Origin: Sipunculus nudus
Lineage: Eukaryota > Annelida > Sipuncula > Golfingiida > Sipunculidae
NCBI GenBank assembly: GCA_026874595.1
Contig: CM049315.1
Span: 64,663,389 to 64,727,388 of the forward strand
Direction of reading: 5' to 3'
Length of the DNA stretch: 64,000 nucleotides
Shown: in pieces, positions 12,285 to 24,195 of the stretch
Layout of the letters: each line of letters starts with the position of its first letter
Numbering within the stretch: the stretch's first letter is position 1
Notes under the pieces: generated by a model
Seen by the model: only the letters and a program-made list of their open reading frames with translations
The model's database searches: none
Told to the model about the DNA's origin: nothing
Made by a program: the position numbers and the translations under genes

Positions 12285-12915
12285 GCATAAACCCATAAAT
12301 ATGCAAATTAAAATTCGTCATTATTGGAACTCTAGTTTTGCCCATATCTCTCTTGAATCTTGTCCAATCTCAGAAATCAAGGTGTCTACAACCATGTTTT
12401 TATGGTCAGGGATTATGATAAACCGTTTCAAATTACCATTAAATGATTTGTAATATGCAAATTACCTGTCACCATTATTGGAACTCCTAGGTTTGCTCAT
12501 CTCTCTTGGACCCATTCCAATCTAAGCGATAAAGGTGTCTACACCCGTTTTTTCATGGTCAAGGATTATGATGAGCAGTTTCAAATTATCATTTGGTGAT
12601 ATTTTTAAAATTTGTAATATGCAAATTATCTGTCACCATTATTACAGCTTCTTGTTTTCCTCATATGGGCCTTAGTTCCTGTCCTATCATACAGATTAAG
12701 GTGTCTACACCTATGTTTTCATGGTAGAGAATTATGTTGATTCCTTTAAAACTACCATTTAATTAAATTTTTAATCAGCAAATATTAGGGATATTAGACG
12801 TTGGCATTATTAGACATACTAATTTTGTGCATATCCATCTTAGTCGTTGTCCTGTCTTAGAGGTCAAAGTATCTTCATCCATATTTTAATGATGAATCTC
12901 TTTGACATTCGCACC
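12285..12915. repeat. Tandem repeat of about 150-165 bp with POU octamer motif
   Basis: Four degenerate monomers, marked by 'ggtgtctacacc' at about 12381, 12534 and 12700 and a decayed version near 12863. The first three carry a perfect ATGCAAAT octamer (12301-12308, 12455-12462, 12619-12626) followed by 'ctgtcaccattatt'-like sequence. No coding potential. Confidence 0.85.
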
Positions 12916-14486
12916 TGCTATTTAAAAGTATTATGTTTAAGGTCTCAATAGGCTGTGATACTGTGAGGGGTTAAAAACTACTAAAGTGATCAGTCAATTG
13001 GCTGATATCAGTGAAACAAGTGGTGACTGAAGTGTCATCAAAATGAAAGGTTATTATAAATGAGCAGGTGGGAGAGTCAATCATAAACATAAGCTTATCC
13101 TTTCGTTAATACTTACCACTTTCACATGGAAAATGCAAAATGGTTTCAAACAACCAATTGAGCTTTCCACACGATACGTTCTCAAACCCTTTCGGCACCC
13201 CATGAGGCTGGGGCAAGACCAGTATCAGAGAGCAAGGTTATCCGATAATCTTCCCTTTTATTTTAAGACTCTGGTGAAAGTCCGGCAATGGCTTTTGAAC
13301 CCATACCTGCCAGTGCATAAATAGACATAAATTAGACACGCAAACCTAGACCACTGGGACTGGCTTCCAATAGAAATTACTTATGACTGATGCCATTTGA
13401 ATACACAATAGTGTAGTTATGAAACAGCAACGCAATTTTAGTGTAAGCGAGAATGTTTATGCATGTTTGTTACATGCATTGTTAGCGAACCTGTGAGCTT
13501 ATGCTATGGTGTGGCATCGTCCGTCATCTGTACGTTAACCCATACTATCTTGAAAACGGCAAGAGTTAGCATCAAGAAATTTTATGCCAAAAATTAGTCA
13601 TCTAGAAAACTCTATCGGATTTTGCTTATTTTTTGGCTAACTGCATTTTCTTAGATTTTATAGGGAAAAAGCTAAAAAGCTTTAAAAATCTTTTTTTCCA
13701 AAATTGTTCAGCCAAATTGTCCAATGTTTCACAGAAATGGTCCCTGGAACAATCTCTCTCAAGTTTGTTTGAATGGTTTAAGTTCGGTGATTTTTGGCTG
13801 AGTTACAGCTAGTTGAACTTAGTCATCTGTCCAAAAAAGCATACTGAAATTACAATCTTAGAAATGGCTGGAGCTATCATCAACAAATTTTATGCCAATG
13901 TTGGTCACATGAGTCATGTCTTAAATTGAGGTATTGGTGGTGCCACCTGCATCGGCCATTTTTGAACGGGGGTCATCATTGCCCATATCATACTGACAGC
14001 TACAAAAAACTTCTTCTCTGAAACCATTTGGCCAAATTGTTTAATATCGCACAGAAATTATCCTAGGGTAGTGCTTTCTGAAGTTTGTTCAAATGGTCTT
14101 TGTTCAGTGACTTTTGGCTGAGTTATGGGAAGCTCAATTTAGTCATATGCCATTACAGCCCATTTTAGCTCAGTGGCTAAAAAAATCTTCTTCTCAAAAA
14201 CCACTGGGCCGAATTCTTAAATCTCACACATTAATTATCTTTAGACATTTGGATTTCAGGTTATCTTCTGTTAATATTGACAAGAATGTTTTTTAGTTTT
14301 TTTAATGTTTTTTTAAAACTTTTAAAAATTGTAGATTTATGATTTCAGGTATTCCTCAGGCCAATCAATGTTTACAATCACAGGTATACATTAACCCATA
14401 CTATTTCGAAAATTTATGGAGCTAGCATCATGAAATTTAATGCAAAAAATTAGCCATCTGAAAAAATCTGCATTTTCTTAGATTTT

Positions 14487-17400
14487 TAGCTCAGCTGACT
14501 TTCAGTCATGCTGAGCTATAGCGATCACTCTTTGTCCGTCGTCCATCTGTCTGTCTGTCCGTCTGTCTGTATGTCTGTTAACCTGGCACAAATTGTAACC
14601 GCTGGACTTAGAATCTTGTAACTTGACATTCTAAGAGGTCGATGAAAAATCTCTTTGGAAACCAGAAATTGGGTCTCTGTTACCCATATCCTTCGAGCTA
14701 TTGGGATACCCCCCAGAATAGTCAAAAATTTCACAAAAAAAACTTCAGTATCTCATTAACTACATCACTGATGGTCATTATTTTTGGCATACAAATTGAT
14801 CATGAGATGCTCCATCAGTTCCTGCAGACTGGTGGCGCCACCTGTATTTTTCAATTTTTTACGAATTTTTTTCTCTATTTTTGAGACCTTTAAAAATGTG
14901 AACATCTGTTAACAGGGCACAAATCATAAAGAGTGGACCTAGAATCTGCATTCTTGACAACAGTGAGAGACCTATGAAAAGTCTCCATGGAAACCAGAAA
15001 TTAGGTCTCTGTTACCCAAATCCTTCGAGCTATGGGGCCCCAAAGTACCCCGAGAATAGTAAAAAAATTCATACAAAAACTTCAATATCTCATTAACTGC
15101 ATCACTGATGGTCATGATTTTTGGCATACATATTGGTCATGAGATGTTTCATTAGTTTCTGCAGACTGGTGGCGCCACCTGTATTTTTCAATTTTTTTAC
15201 GAATTGTTTTCTCCATTTTTAGACCTTTAAAAATGTGAACATCTGTTAACTTGGCACAAATCGGAAAGACTGGACCTAGAATCTTCATTCTTGACACACA
15301 GGGAGACCCATGAAAAGTCTCCATAGAAACCTGAAATTAGGTCTCTGTTACCCATATCCTTTGAGCTGTGGGGCTCCCAATTACCCCCCAGAATAATGGA
15401 AAATTTGATTAAAAAACTGCAACATCTCAATAACTACAATACTGATGGTCATGATTTTTGGCATACATATTTATCAAGAGGTGTTCCATCAGTTCCTGCA
15501 GACTGGTGGCGCCACCTGTATTTTTTTTTTCAAATTTTTTACAATTTTTTTTTCTCTATTTATAAGATCTTTAAGGATGTAGTTATCTGTCAACAGGGTA
15601 CAAATTGTAACAACTGGACCTAGAATCTTCATTCTTGACAAACAAGGAGACCAATGAAAAGTCTCCATGGAAACCTGAAATTAGGTCTCTGTTACCCATA
15701 TCCTTTGAGCTATGGCACTCCAAAGTATAGCTTGGAATATTGGAAAATGTGATACAAAAGCTGTATAGCTCGGAATATTGGAAAATGTGATACAAAAGCT
15801 GAAGTATCTGAACAACTAATGCAGAGATCACCATAATTGTTTGAATGGATATTGATCATGGAATGTTTCATCAGTTTCTGCAGACTGGTTGCACCACCTA
15901 TATTTTTTTGGATTTTTTTACGAATTTTTTTCTCTACTTTTGCGACCTTTAAAGATATGAACATCTGTTAACACGGCACAAATCGTATAGACCGGACCTA
16001 GAATCTTCATTCTTGACACACAGGGAGACCCATGAAAAGTCTCCATGGAAAACTGAAATTAGGTCTCAGTTACCCATATGCTTTAAGCTGTATGCCTCCA
16101 AAATACTGTTATGTGGTAAGAGGTGTTAATATCTATTATAAATAATTACTGATTTTAACGCAATAGTTTGGTACACACAAGAGTAGTTACCAGTTCAGCA
16201 GATGGAAAGACAGATAGAGCGACAGTGAAAAAATGATAATAGCCTAAATTGGTGTACCAGCGCATTGTCCACCATTGTAAGACAGGTGTTTGGATTCCGA
16301 TCTCCATATGTCAGTTAGCATATAGGTTTAGAAAAGAAGCTGATAAATGAGTATTTTAATGGACATAAATTCTGAATGCAGACAACCAGTGATTACTATA
16401 GACTGGTATAATTGTTATAGCCATATGAACGTAAACTTAATCAAGTAAGGCAAAATAGCTTCTGTTATCATAAGCACCAGCAAAAGCCAGGTTTAGATCT
16501 GGATGTCAGTGTAAAATGATATTAAAGTCAGAGGTACGGTGAATACCGGCCTATGCATCAGGCAGCAATTTAGGATGGAAAAACAGTATCAAAAGTGAGT
16601 CAGTAAGTAGCTGGGTCACACAATTGATCAGGAGACAGATATATACCCTGAATATATTAATGACGAATATAATTATATTACATAAGCTTTAGGTAAAACA
16701 GGAAAAAAGTTTGTGCGTAGGCGAAAGCCGAAGCCATATATGGTTATCTAAACAGTCAGGTATGTCATAATGACACACATCCAATATCCAATAGAAAAAG
16801 TGTAAGATGATGTAAAGGTTTGTGACGTAGTAATACTGATACAAAAACCTGTGTTGGGCTGGGAACTGGCAGACAGACCCACGCCATCATCAACATGTAA
16901 ACCAAGACAACTGGAAATAAAACAGCACAATATCCAACTTTGACTGTCTCAGTTATTCACCTGACGCGCCGTGTGACTGTGTTATGGCCAGGGAAGAACT
17001 CCCCTAATTCCCCATTGTAACACATTGGTGGATGTAAACCAAGACAACTGGAAATAAAACAGCACAATATCCAACTTGGACTGACGTGCCGTGTGACTGT
17101 GTTATGGCCAGGGAAGAACTCCCTTAATTCCCCGTTGTAACAATACCCCCAAGAATAATGAAAAATTTGATACAAAAACTGCATTATCTCAATAACTGCA
17201 ACACTGATGGTCATGATTTTTCGCATACATATTGATCATGAGGTGTTCCATCAGTTTCTGCAGACTGGGTGCGCCACCTCTATTTTTTCAAATTTTTACG
17301 AATTTTTTTCTCAATTTTTGAGACCTTTAAAGATGTGGTTATCTGTCAACAGGGTACAAATCCCAACAACTGGACCTAGAATCTTCATTCTTGCCATACA

Positions 17401-18355
17401 AGGAGGCCCATGAAAAGTGTCTGTGGAAACCTGAAATTAGGTCTCTGTTTCCCATATCCTTCAAGCTATAGGACTCCAAAGTATCCCTCAGAATAATGAA
17501 CAATTTGATACAAAAGCTGAAGTATCTGAACAACTTATGCAGAGATCACCATGATTCTTTGCATGGATATTGATTATGGAGTGTTTCATCAGTTTCTGCA
17601 GACTGGTGGGGCAACCTATATTTTATTCAATTTTTCGAATTTTTTTCTCTATTTTTGAGACCTTTAAGGATGCTGTCATCTGTTTACATGGCACAAATTG
17701 TAACAACTGGACCTAGAATCTTCATTAGTGTCATGCAAGGAGGCCCATATAAAATGTCTGTGGAAACCTGAAATTAGGTCTCTGTTACCCATATCCTTCA
17801 AGCTATTGGACTCCGAAGTATCCCTCAGAATAATGGAAAATTTGATACAAAAGCTGAAGTATCTGAACAACTAATGCAGGGATCACCATGATTCTTTGCA
17901 TGCATATTGACCATTAAGTATTTTTATTAGCCTCTGCAGACTCTTGGAGCCACCTGTATTTTTTATGCATTTTTTCTCTATTTTTGAGATATATAAATAC
18001 TGACACAATCTTGGCCTGTTGGTGAACCTGTTTGATGCTTCAGTTGAATGGGTTTATACTACCATTCAGATGATAAAATTTCCTTTTGCGAATCTCTTCC
18101 CAGTCAGCTGAGCGTGATGACCCATGGGTCACTTGTATTAGTTTCTACAGACTGGTGGAGCCACCTGTATTTTTTTTTAAATTTACGCATTTTTACTCAA
18201 TTCTTGAGATATATTAATACAGACACAATCTCAGCCTGTTGGTTAATCTGTTTGATGCTTCAGTTCAATGGTTATATACTACCATTCAGATGATAAAATT
18301 TCCTTTTGCAAATCTCTTCCCTGTCAGCTGAGCGTCATGACCCATGGGTCACTTG
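14487..18355 (+). mobile_element. Family B element inserted cleanly in family C, with 340-bp tandem core
   Basis: Starts AGCTCAGCTGACT and ends TCAGCTGAGCGTCATGACCC followed by ATGGGTCACTTG. The flanks read 'cttagattttt' and 'tatagagaaaaagct'; the intact family C site elsewhere (for example 31000) reads 'gattttatagggaaaaagct', so the junctions are visible and lack target duplication. The core is a tandem array of roughly 330-360-bp monomers (landmark 'cctagaatctt' at about 14607, 14937, 15272, 15628, 15987, 17376 and 17718), each with a GGTGGCGCCACCT-type palindrome. The 3' terminus occurs twice, near 18107-18140 and 18324-18355. Confidence 0.85.
16107..17142. mobile_element. Solo-LTR candidate, 1,036 bp, 4-bp target duplication
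   Basis: The insert begins TGTTATG and ends GTAACA (TG...CA ends with a short TGTTA/TAACA inverted repeat). It is flanked by ATAC at 16103-16106 and 17143-17146 and interrupts a family B core monomer. Near the right end a block of over 100 bp is duplicated in tandem (about 16899-17036 and 17037-17142), each copy carrying GGAAATAAAAC, a possible poly(A) signal. No gag or pol coding is seen. The LTR reading is inferred from ends and target duplication; another small transposon type is possible. Confidence 0.6.
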
Positions 18356-19705
18356 TATAGAGAAAAAGCTAAAAAAAACTTTAAAAATCTTCTCCAACGA
18401 AACGGTCAAGCCAATTTGTTCAATATTTCACAGAAATAAACTTTTATACCATCTCTCTCAAGTTTGTTAAAATGAATCAATTTCGGTGAATTTTGGCCGA
18501 ATTACAGGAAGTTGAACCTAGTCATCTGTCCAAAAAAGCATTCTAAAATGATAATCTCAGAAACGGCCAGAGCTATCATCACCAAACTTTATGCCAGTGT
18601 TGGTCACATGAGTCATATATGAAATTGAGGTATTGGTGGCGCCACCTGCATTGACCTTTTTTTGTACAGGGGTCATTGGTCATCTGTATATCAACCCACA
18701 ATTTCTCAGTAATAGGGGCTACCATCCCCAGATTTTATGCAATTATCTGTCACATATCAAATGTTGTGGGATTCAGTTTATTTTTTTGTTATCTGCATTT
18801 ACTTAGATTTTATAACAGAAAAGCTAAAAACCTTTAAAAGTCTTCTTGTAAACGGTCCAGCCAAATTGTTCAATATTTTACAGAAATTATCCCAGAGGCA
18901 AGCACTCTCAAGTTTGTTCAAATGGTTTGCATTTGATGAATTTTAGTGGAGTTAAATGAATTTGAACAGTCATTTGGCCAAGTAAGCATACTGACATAGT
19001 TATCTCAGAAATGACAGAAGCTAGCATTACCAAGTATTGTGCAAATGGTGGTCACATGACTCATCTATATTTGAAGTTGCAGATTTTGATGTGTGACCTA
19101 CATTGACCTGTTTTTTATGGGCAAAAACCTCATTATTTTAGCCTCTTTCAGCTTAAAATGTTTATGATGAAACTGTCAAGTTGAATCGTTCAATTTTTCA
19201 AAAGAATTATCCTAGGACATGGTTCTTTCAATCATATCAGAAAAGCTTAAGTTGGTCAAAAGTTCACTCAGTTGGTGCAGTAGCTTGAGGCAGCAATTTG
19301 TCACAGGTCACTCGGGGGCAACTTCCTTACTCACCTAAGCCTTGTCAGCCCAGTGCATCAAACTCTGGGGAAGTTTGATGTATTGGACTGATATTTTGAC
19401 CTGTCTATGCGTCTTTGGTGGTATTCTTATTGACAAGACAGGTGGTGCCACCTACATTGACTTTTGCAGTGTATGCGCCTGCTTATTTCTACAGAGGAAT
19501 TTGATACATCAGCCTAAAATTGGGCATGTTAATACATATCGGGTAGCTTTATAGTGTACAAGACTGGTGGCGCCACCTACAATAATTTTTGCACAGTGTA
19601 TGTCCCTGCTTATTTCACAGGAGGGGTTTGACATATCAGTCTGATATTGGGCATATTTATATATATCTTCGTTGTATATAAGACTGGTGTGCCAGCTACA
19701 ATCAT

Positions 19706-21555
19706 TGTATCCGCCAAAACAGAGTTTTGCAGATACTACGTTTTCAGTCGGACACCGAAGCTGCCGCCATCCCTGCATAGGTTTCCTCCATTACCACTGG
19801 GCAGAATTTTTTAAAATTCAGAATTATGATCGGTCACATGTGAACTGCTGTGCCCTCATTTTTGGTTGACCTCTGACCTTTCCTCTCTGCCCAGGGTCCA
19901 TTTGTGTGTCTGTTTCCACACATAAACCTACACATCTCGAGCCGTTTGACCAATAAGGTTAAAGATTTTGCACAAATGTAGCCCTTGGAAAGCTTTATAA
20001 CATACACTAAAAATGGTGGCGCCACCTGCAACCATTTTTGCACAGCGTCCATCTGTTCATCTGCCTTGGAATAAAAACACTCATATATCTGCTTTGGTTG
20101 GACTTATCCATCTGAAATTTTGCATGTGTATACATCCTGGACAGCTTTCTTGATTTTATGACAGGTGGCGCCACCTACATTCACGTTAAAGCTGCAGACA
20201 TCCAAGCTCATATCTTGGGAACAATTTGACCAGTTGGGCCAAAATTTTGCATGTGTATAGATCTCCCTTAGCTCTTTCATATATGCAAAACTGGTGGTAC
20301 CACCTGACTGTGTCGGCAAAAATTTTGCATGTTTATAGATCTCACATAGCTCTTTATCATACACAAAAGCGGTGGCGCCACCTGCAAACATTTTTGCACA
20401 GCGTCCCTCTGTTTGTTTGCGGTGGGATAAAATCACTCATATCTAGGCAGTGGTTTGACAAATTTGCCAAAAAATTTGCAGGTTTATACATCTTGAATAT
20501 CTTTTTGGATTTTTTGGCAGGTGGCGCCACCTAAATTTATGTATCTGCTGCAGACATTCAGGCTTATATCTCAGGACTGATTTGACATATCCCCCTGAAA
20601 AATTTTGCATGTGTATAGATCTCACATATCTTAATCATACACAAAATTGGTGGTGCTACCTGCCACCATTTTTGCACAGCATTTGTCTGTTCATCTTCTA
20701 CCTGCCACCATTTTTGCACAGCATTCGTCTGTTCATCTGCCTTGGGATAAAAACACTCATATATCTGCATTGGTTGGACTTATCCACCTGAAATTTTGCA
20801 TGTGTATACATCATGGACATCTTTCTTGATTTTATGACAGGTGGCGCCACCTACATTCACGTCTAAGCTGCAGACATCCAAGCTCATATCTCGTGAACCG
20901 TTTGACCAGTTGGGCCAAAATTTTGCATGTGTATAATTTTCCCATAGCTCTTTATCATACGCAAATCTGGTGGCGCCACCTGCAACCATATTTGCACAGC
21001 CTCCATCTGTTCATCTGCCTTGGGATAAAATCACTCATATCTCAGCTGGGTTTGACTTATCCACCTGAAATTTTGCAGGTTTATACATCCTTGACAGCTT
21101 TCTTGTTTTATGACAGGTGGTGCCACCTACATTCAAATTTACGCTGCAGACATCCAAGCTCATATCTCAGGAACCATTTGACTGATTTGGCAAAAATTTT
21201 GCATGTTTATAGATCTCACATAGTTCTTGATCATATGCAAAACTGGTTGGGCCACCTGCAATCATTTTTGCACAGCATCCGTCTGTTTGTTTGCCGTGGG
21301 ATAAAATCACTCATATCCTGGCAGTGGTTTGACATATCTGCCTAAAATTTTGCAGGTTTATGCATCTTGGATAGCTTTTTGGATTTTGTGGCAGGTGGTG
21401 CCACCTACTTTTATGTATATGCTGCAGACATACAGGCATATATCTCAGGACTGGTTTTGACATATCCCCCTGAAATTTTGCATGTATATAGATCTCACAT
21501 AGCTCTTAATCATTTGGTGGTGCCACCTGCCACCATTTTTTGCACAGCGTCCGTT
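19706..21555 (+). mobile_element. Family A element, 3' end lost, dense GGTGGCGCCACCT array
   Basis: Starts GTATCCGCCAAAAC with the local partner GTTTTGCAGATAC, inserted at the family C site 'caatcatttttgtgttg'. The core from about 20010 is a tandem array in which palindromes of the GGTGGCGCCACCT type recur at alternating spacings of roughly 130 and 148 bp. The expected 3' arm, hairpin and CTAG are absent; family C sequence resumes near 21556 at 'tgtttagtacttgc', so the 3' end is deleted. Confidence 0.75.
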
Positions 21556-21670
21556 TAGTGTTTAGTACTTGCATTCTTCATATACATGTTACACATGTTC
21601 TTGAAAAGTAATGGTCCAGCATTGAGTGTAATCTGGTTGCACAGGTTCGCATTAGGCCTGTAGGCCTTAT

Positions 21671-21987
21671 TTTCATAAATATATATTCTCCAAATACAGA
21701 GAGGTCACAAATACTGTTTTACAAAAAAATATATGAACGAATTTTAAAAATGCAGGTGACACAAGCTGATAATGTTATATTGGGAGGGGACTGGAACTGT
21801 GTTCTTACAGGGATGGATAAAAAGGGGGACAAATGGTGCTGAAAACAAAAGTTATTAAAGAAATCATGAAGATAAAAACATTATAAAATGTAAAAGATAA
21901 ATGGAGAATAAACAGTTTAACAGAATAACAGTTTTTGGGAATTAATTAAGTACAGAATGAGAGGAAGAACTATTTATTTTTCTAAAT
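21671..21987 (+). pseudogene. LINE (L1/Tx1-like) endonuclease-domain fragment
   Basis: Translation gives NIYSPNTERSQILFYKKIYE and then NVILGGDWNCVLTGMDKKGD, typical of the apurinic-type endonuclease of non-LTR retrotransposons (GGDWN motif at 21783-21797). A frameshift follows, after which VLKTKVIKEIMK and VKDKWRIN continue in another frame with a stop. The fragment starts mid-domain at the end of a family C element and stops where other family C sequence begins. It is probably part of the same LINE as 24196-26887, judged by orientation and type. The stretch between endonuclease and RT is missing. Confidence 0.8.
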
Positions 21988-24194
21988 GTTATCTATGGTT
22001 AATATTGACAAGAATGTTTTTTAAAAGCTTTTAAAAAATGTAGATTTATGATTTTAGATTTTCCTCATGCCAGGCATTGTTTACAATCACAGGTATACAG
22101 CTGTCTGTGGGTATATAAAGACAACTGTACATGAAATATTGGTATCCATACTCAACTTAATTCAAGATTTTGCCAAGTTTGGTTCAAGTTTGGTGAATTT
22201 TTGTTGAGTTACAGGAAGTTGAACTTAGTCAACTGTCCAAAAAAGCATACTAAAATGACAATCTCAGAAACGGCTGGAGCTATCATCACCAAATTTTATG
22301 CCAGTGTTGGTCACATGAGTCATATATGAAATTCAGGTATTGGTGGCCACCTGCATCTCCATTGAGATCTTATGCAATAATCTGTCACATATCAAATGTT
22401 GTGGGATTCAGCTTATTTTTTTGCTATCTGCATTTACTTAGATTTTATAGGGAAAAAAATGAAAAAGTCTTCTTTGTGTAAACGAACCAGCCAAATTGTT
22501 CAATATTTTACAGAAATGATCCCAGAGGCAAGCCCTTTCAAGTTTGTTCAAATGGTTTGCATTTGATGAATTTTAGTGGTGTTACACAAATTTGAACAGT
22601 CATTTGGCCAATAAAGCATACTGATCGACATAGTAATCTCAGGAAATGACAGGAGCTAGCATTACCAAGTATTGTGCAAATGTTGGTCACATGACTCATA
22701 TTTGATTTGCAGATTTTGTGATGCCACCTTCATTGACCTGTTTTTTATGGGCAAAAACCTCATAATTTTAGCCTCTCTCAGCTTAAAATGTTTGATTAAA
22801 CTGTCAAGTTGAATCGTTCAATTTTTCAAAAGAACTATACTAGGACATGGTTCTTTCAATCATATCAAAAAAGCTTAACTTGGTCTTATGGCCATTATTA
22901 TGTCTATTTCAAACTGAGGACTGCAAAACTGTTCTTCTACAAAATTATTGTTTCAAGTAAAACTTCTGTAACATTGCACAACAATTATTCTTAGGTGGCC
23001 TTTGTTCAAGTTTACTTGAGTAATTTTTGGCAGAATTATTGGACCTTTAACAATGAAAAGACTGCATCTTTTATTATTCTAGATATTTTGATAAAAAGTC
23101 TATGAATATTTCAGCTTGAAAAAAGCATTTTAGCCAAAGTCTTTCAGTATGTGAAAACAGATTTACCAACAAGCAAGATTGTGTCTATATCTTTAAATAG
23201 GTTGAGAAACTGCCAACTGTTTCAGATTTGGCAACAGGTCAAGAGTTCATTCAGTGGGGCAAGATATAGGTCAAGAGTTCAGTCAGGGCAGCCAAGCACA
23301 AGGCATGTGATCACCTCATGGGTGACTGAACACCTCATGGGCACCATGTGATCACCTCATGGGTGTCATGCCCCTCAGGGCTGCATGTGGAGCCAATCTG
23401 TGAGCTTATGCAATGGTCAGATTTGGCAACAGACCAAAGGTCAGTCTGGACCTATTTATAGCTTGACAGACTGCCCACTGTGTCAGATTATGCAACAGGT
23501 CAAGAGTTCACTCAGTGCAGCCAGGTACAGGTCAAAAGTTCACTCAGTCTAGCCAGGTGCAGGTCATGAGTTCACCCAGTGCAGTAGGCTGAGCCAACAA
23601 ATTTGTCACAGTTCACTTGGGGCAACTGCCTTTCTCACCTAAGCCTGGTCAGCCACATGCATCAGACTCAAGGTAAGTCTGACGTATCAGCCTGATGTTT
23701 TGGCCTGTCTGTGTGTCTATGATGGCTTTCACGCTCACAAGACAGGTGTCGCCACCTACAATGACTTTTGCACAGTGTATATGCCTGCTTATTTCTACAG
23801 AGGAATTTGATATATCAGCCTGAAATTGGGCATATTTATGCATATCGAATAGCTTTGTCATATACAAGACTGGTGGTGCCACCTGCAATAATTTTTGCTC
23901 TGTGTGTCCCTGCTTATTTCTGAGGAGGGGTTTGATGTATCAGTCTGAAATTGGGCATAAGTATATATCTCTGATAGCTTCATTGTATACAAGACTGGTG
24001 GTGCCAGCTACAATCATTTTTGTGTTGTGTGCACCTATGCCACAATTTCAGCAGTGCTGTTTGTGTAATTGTTTCTTATTCAAAATGTTTTGTACTTGCA
24101 ATGTTCATATACATGAAAAGAAATGGTCCAGCATTAAAGCATTATACCTGGTGTATTTCCCAATGCATAGGTTCGCATTAGGCCTGTAGGCCTT
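21988..24194 (+). mobile_element. 5'-truncated family C element between the two LINE pieces
   Basis: Begins inside the family C body ('ttatctatggttaatattgacaagaatg', also at 46696) and ends with CAGGTTCGCATTAGGCC, then TGTAGGCCTT. It holds 'gatcacctcatgggtg' short repeats (about 23310-23370) and three GGTGGTGCCACCT-type units at 23740-24010. LINE endonuclease sequence abuts its left side and LINE RT sequence its right side. Confidence 0.7.
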
Positions 24195-24195
24195 A

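Larger units (their letters stand above)
13494..21668 (+). mobile_element. Family C Helentron-like element with nested B and A insertions
   Basis: It begins at AGCGAACCTGTGAGCTTATG and ends with the inverted arm CACAGGTTCGC, an AGGCCTGTAGGCCT hairpin and CTTA. Its own body is 13494-14486, 18356-19705 and about 21556-21668. A family B element interrupts it at 14487 and a family A element at 19706. The body contains repeated units with 'ggagctatcatcaccaaattttatgcc', 'caagtttgttcaaatgg' and GGTGGTGCCACCTG motifs. No coding capacity is present. Confidence 0.75.

Noticed and set aside
20893-21345. 150-codon open frame with internal repeats such as ILHVYRSHIAL
   Set aside because: The peptide repeats are a by-product of the family A tandem core, whose monomer phase happens to stay open.
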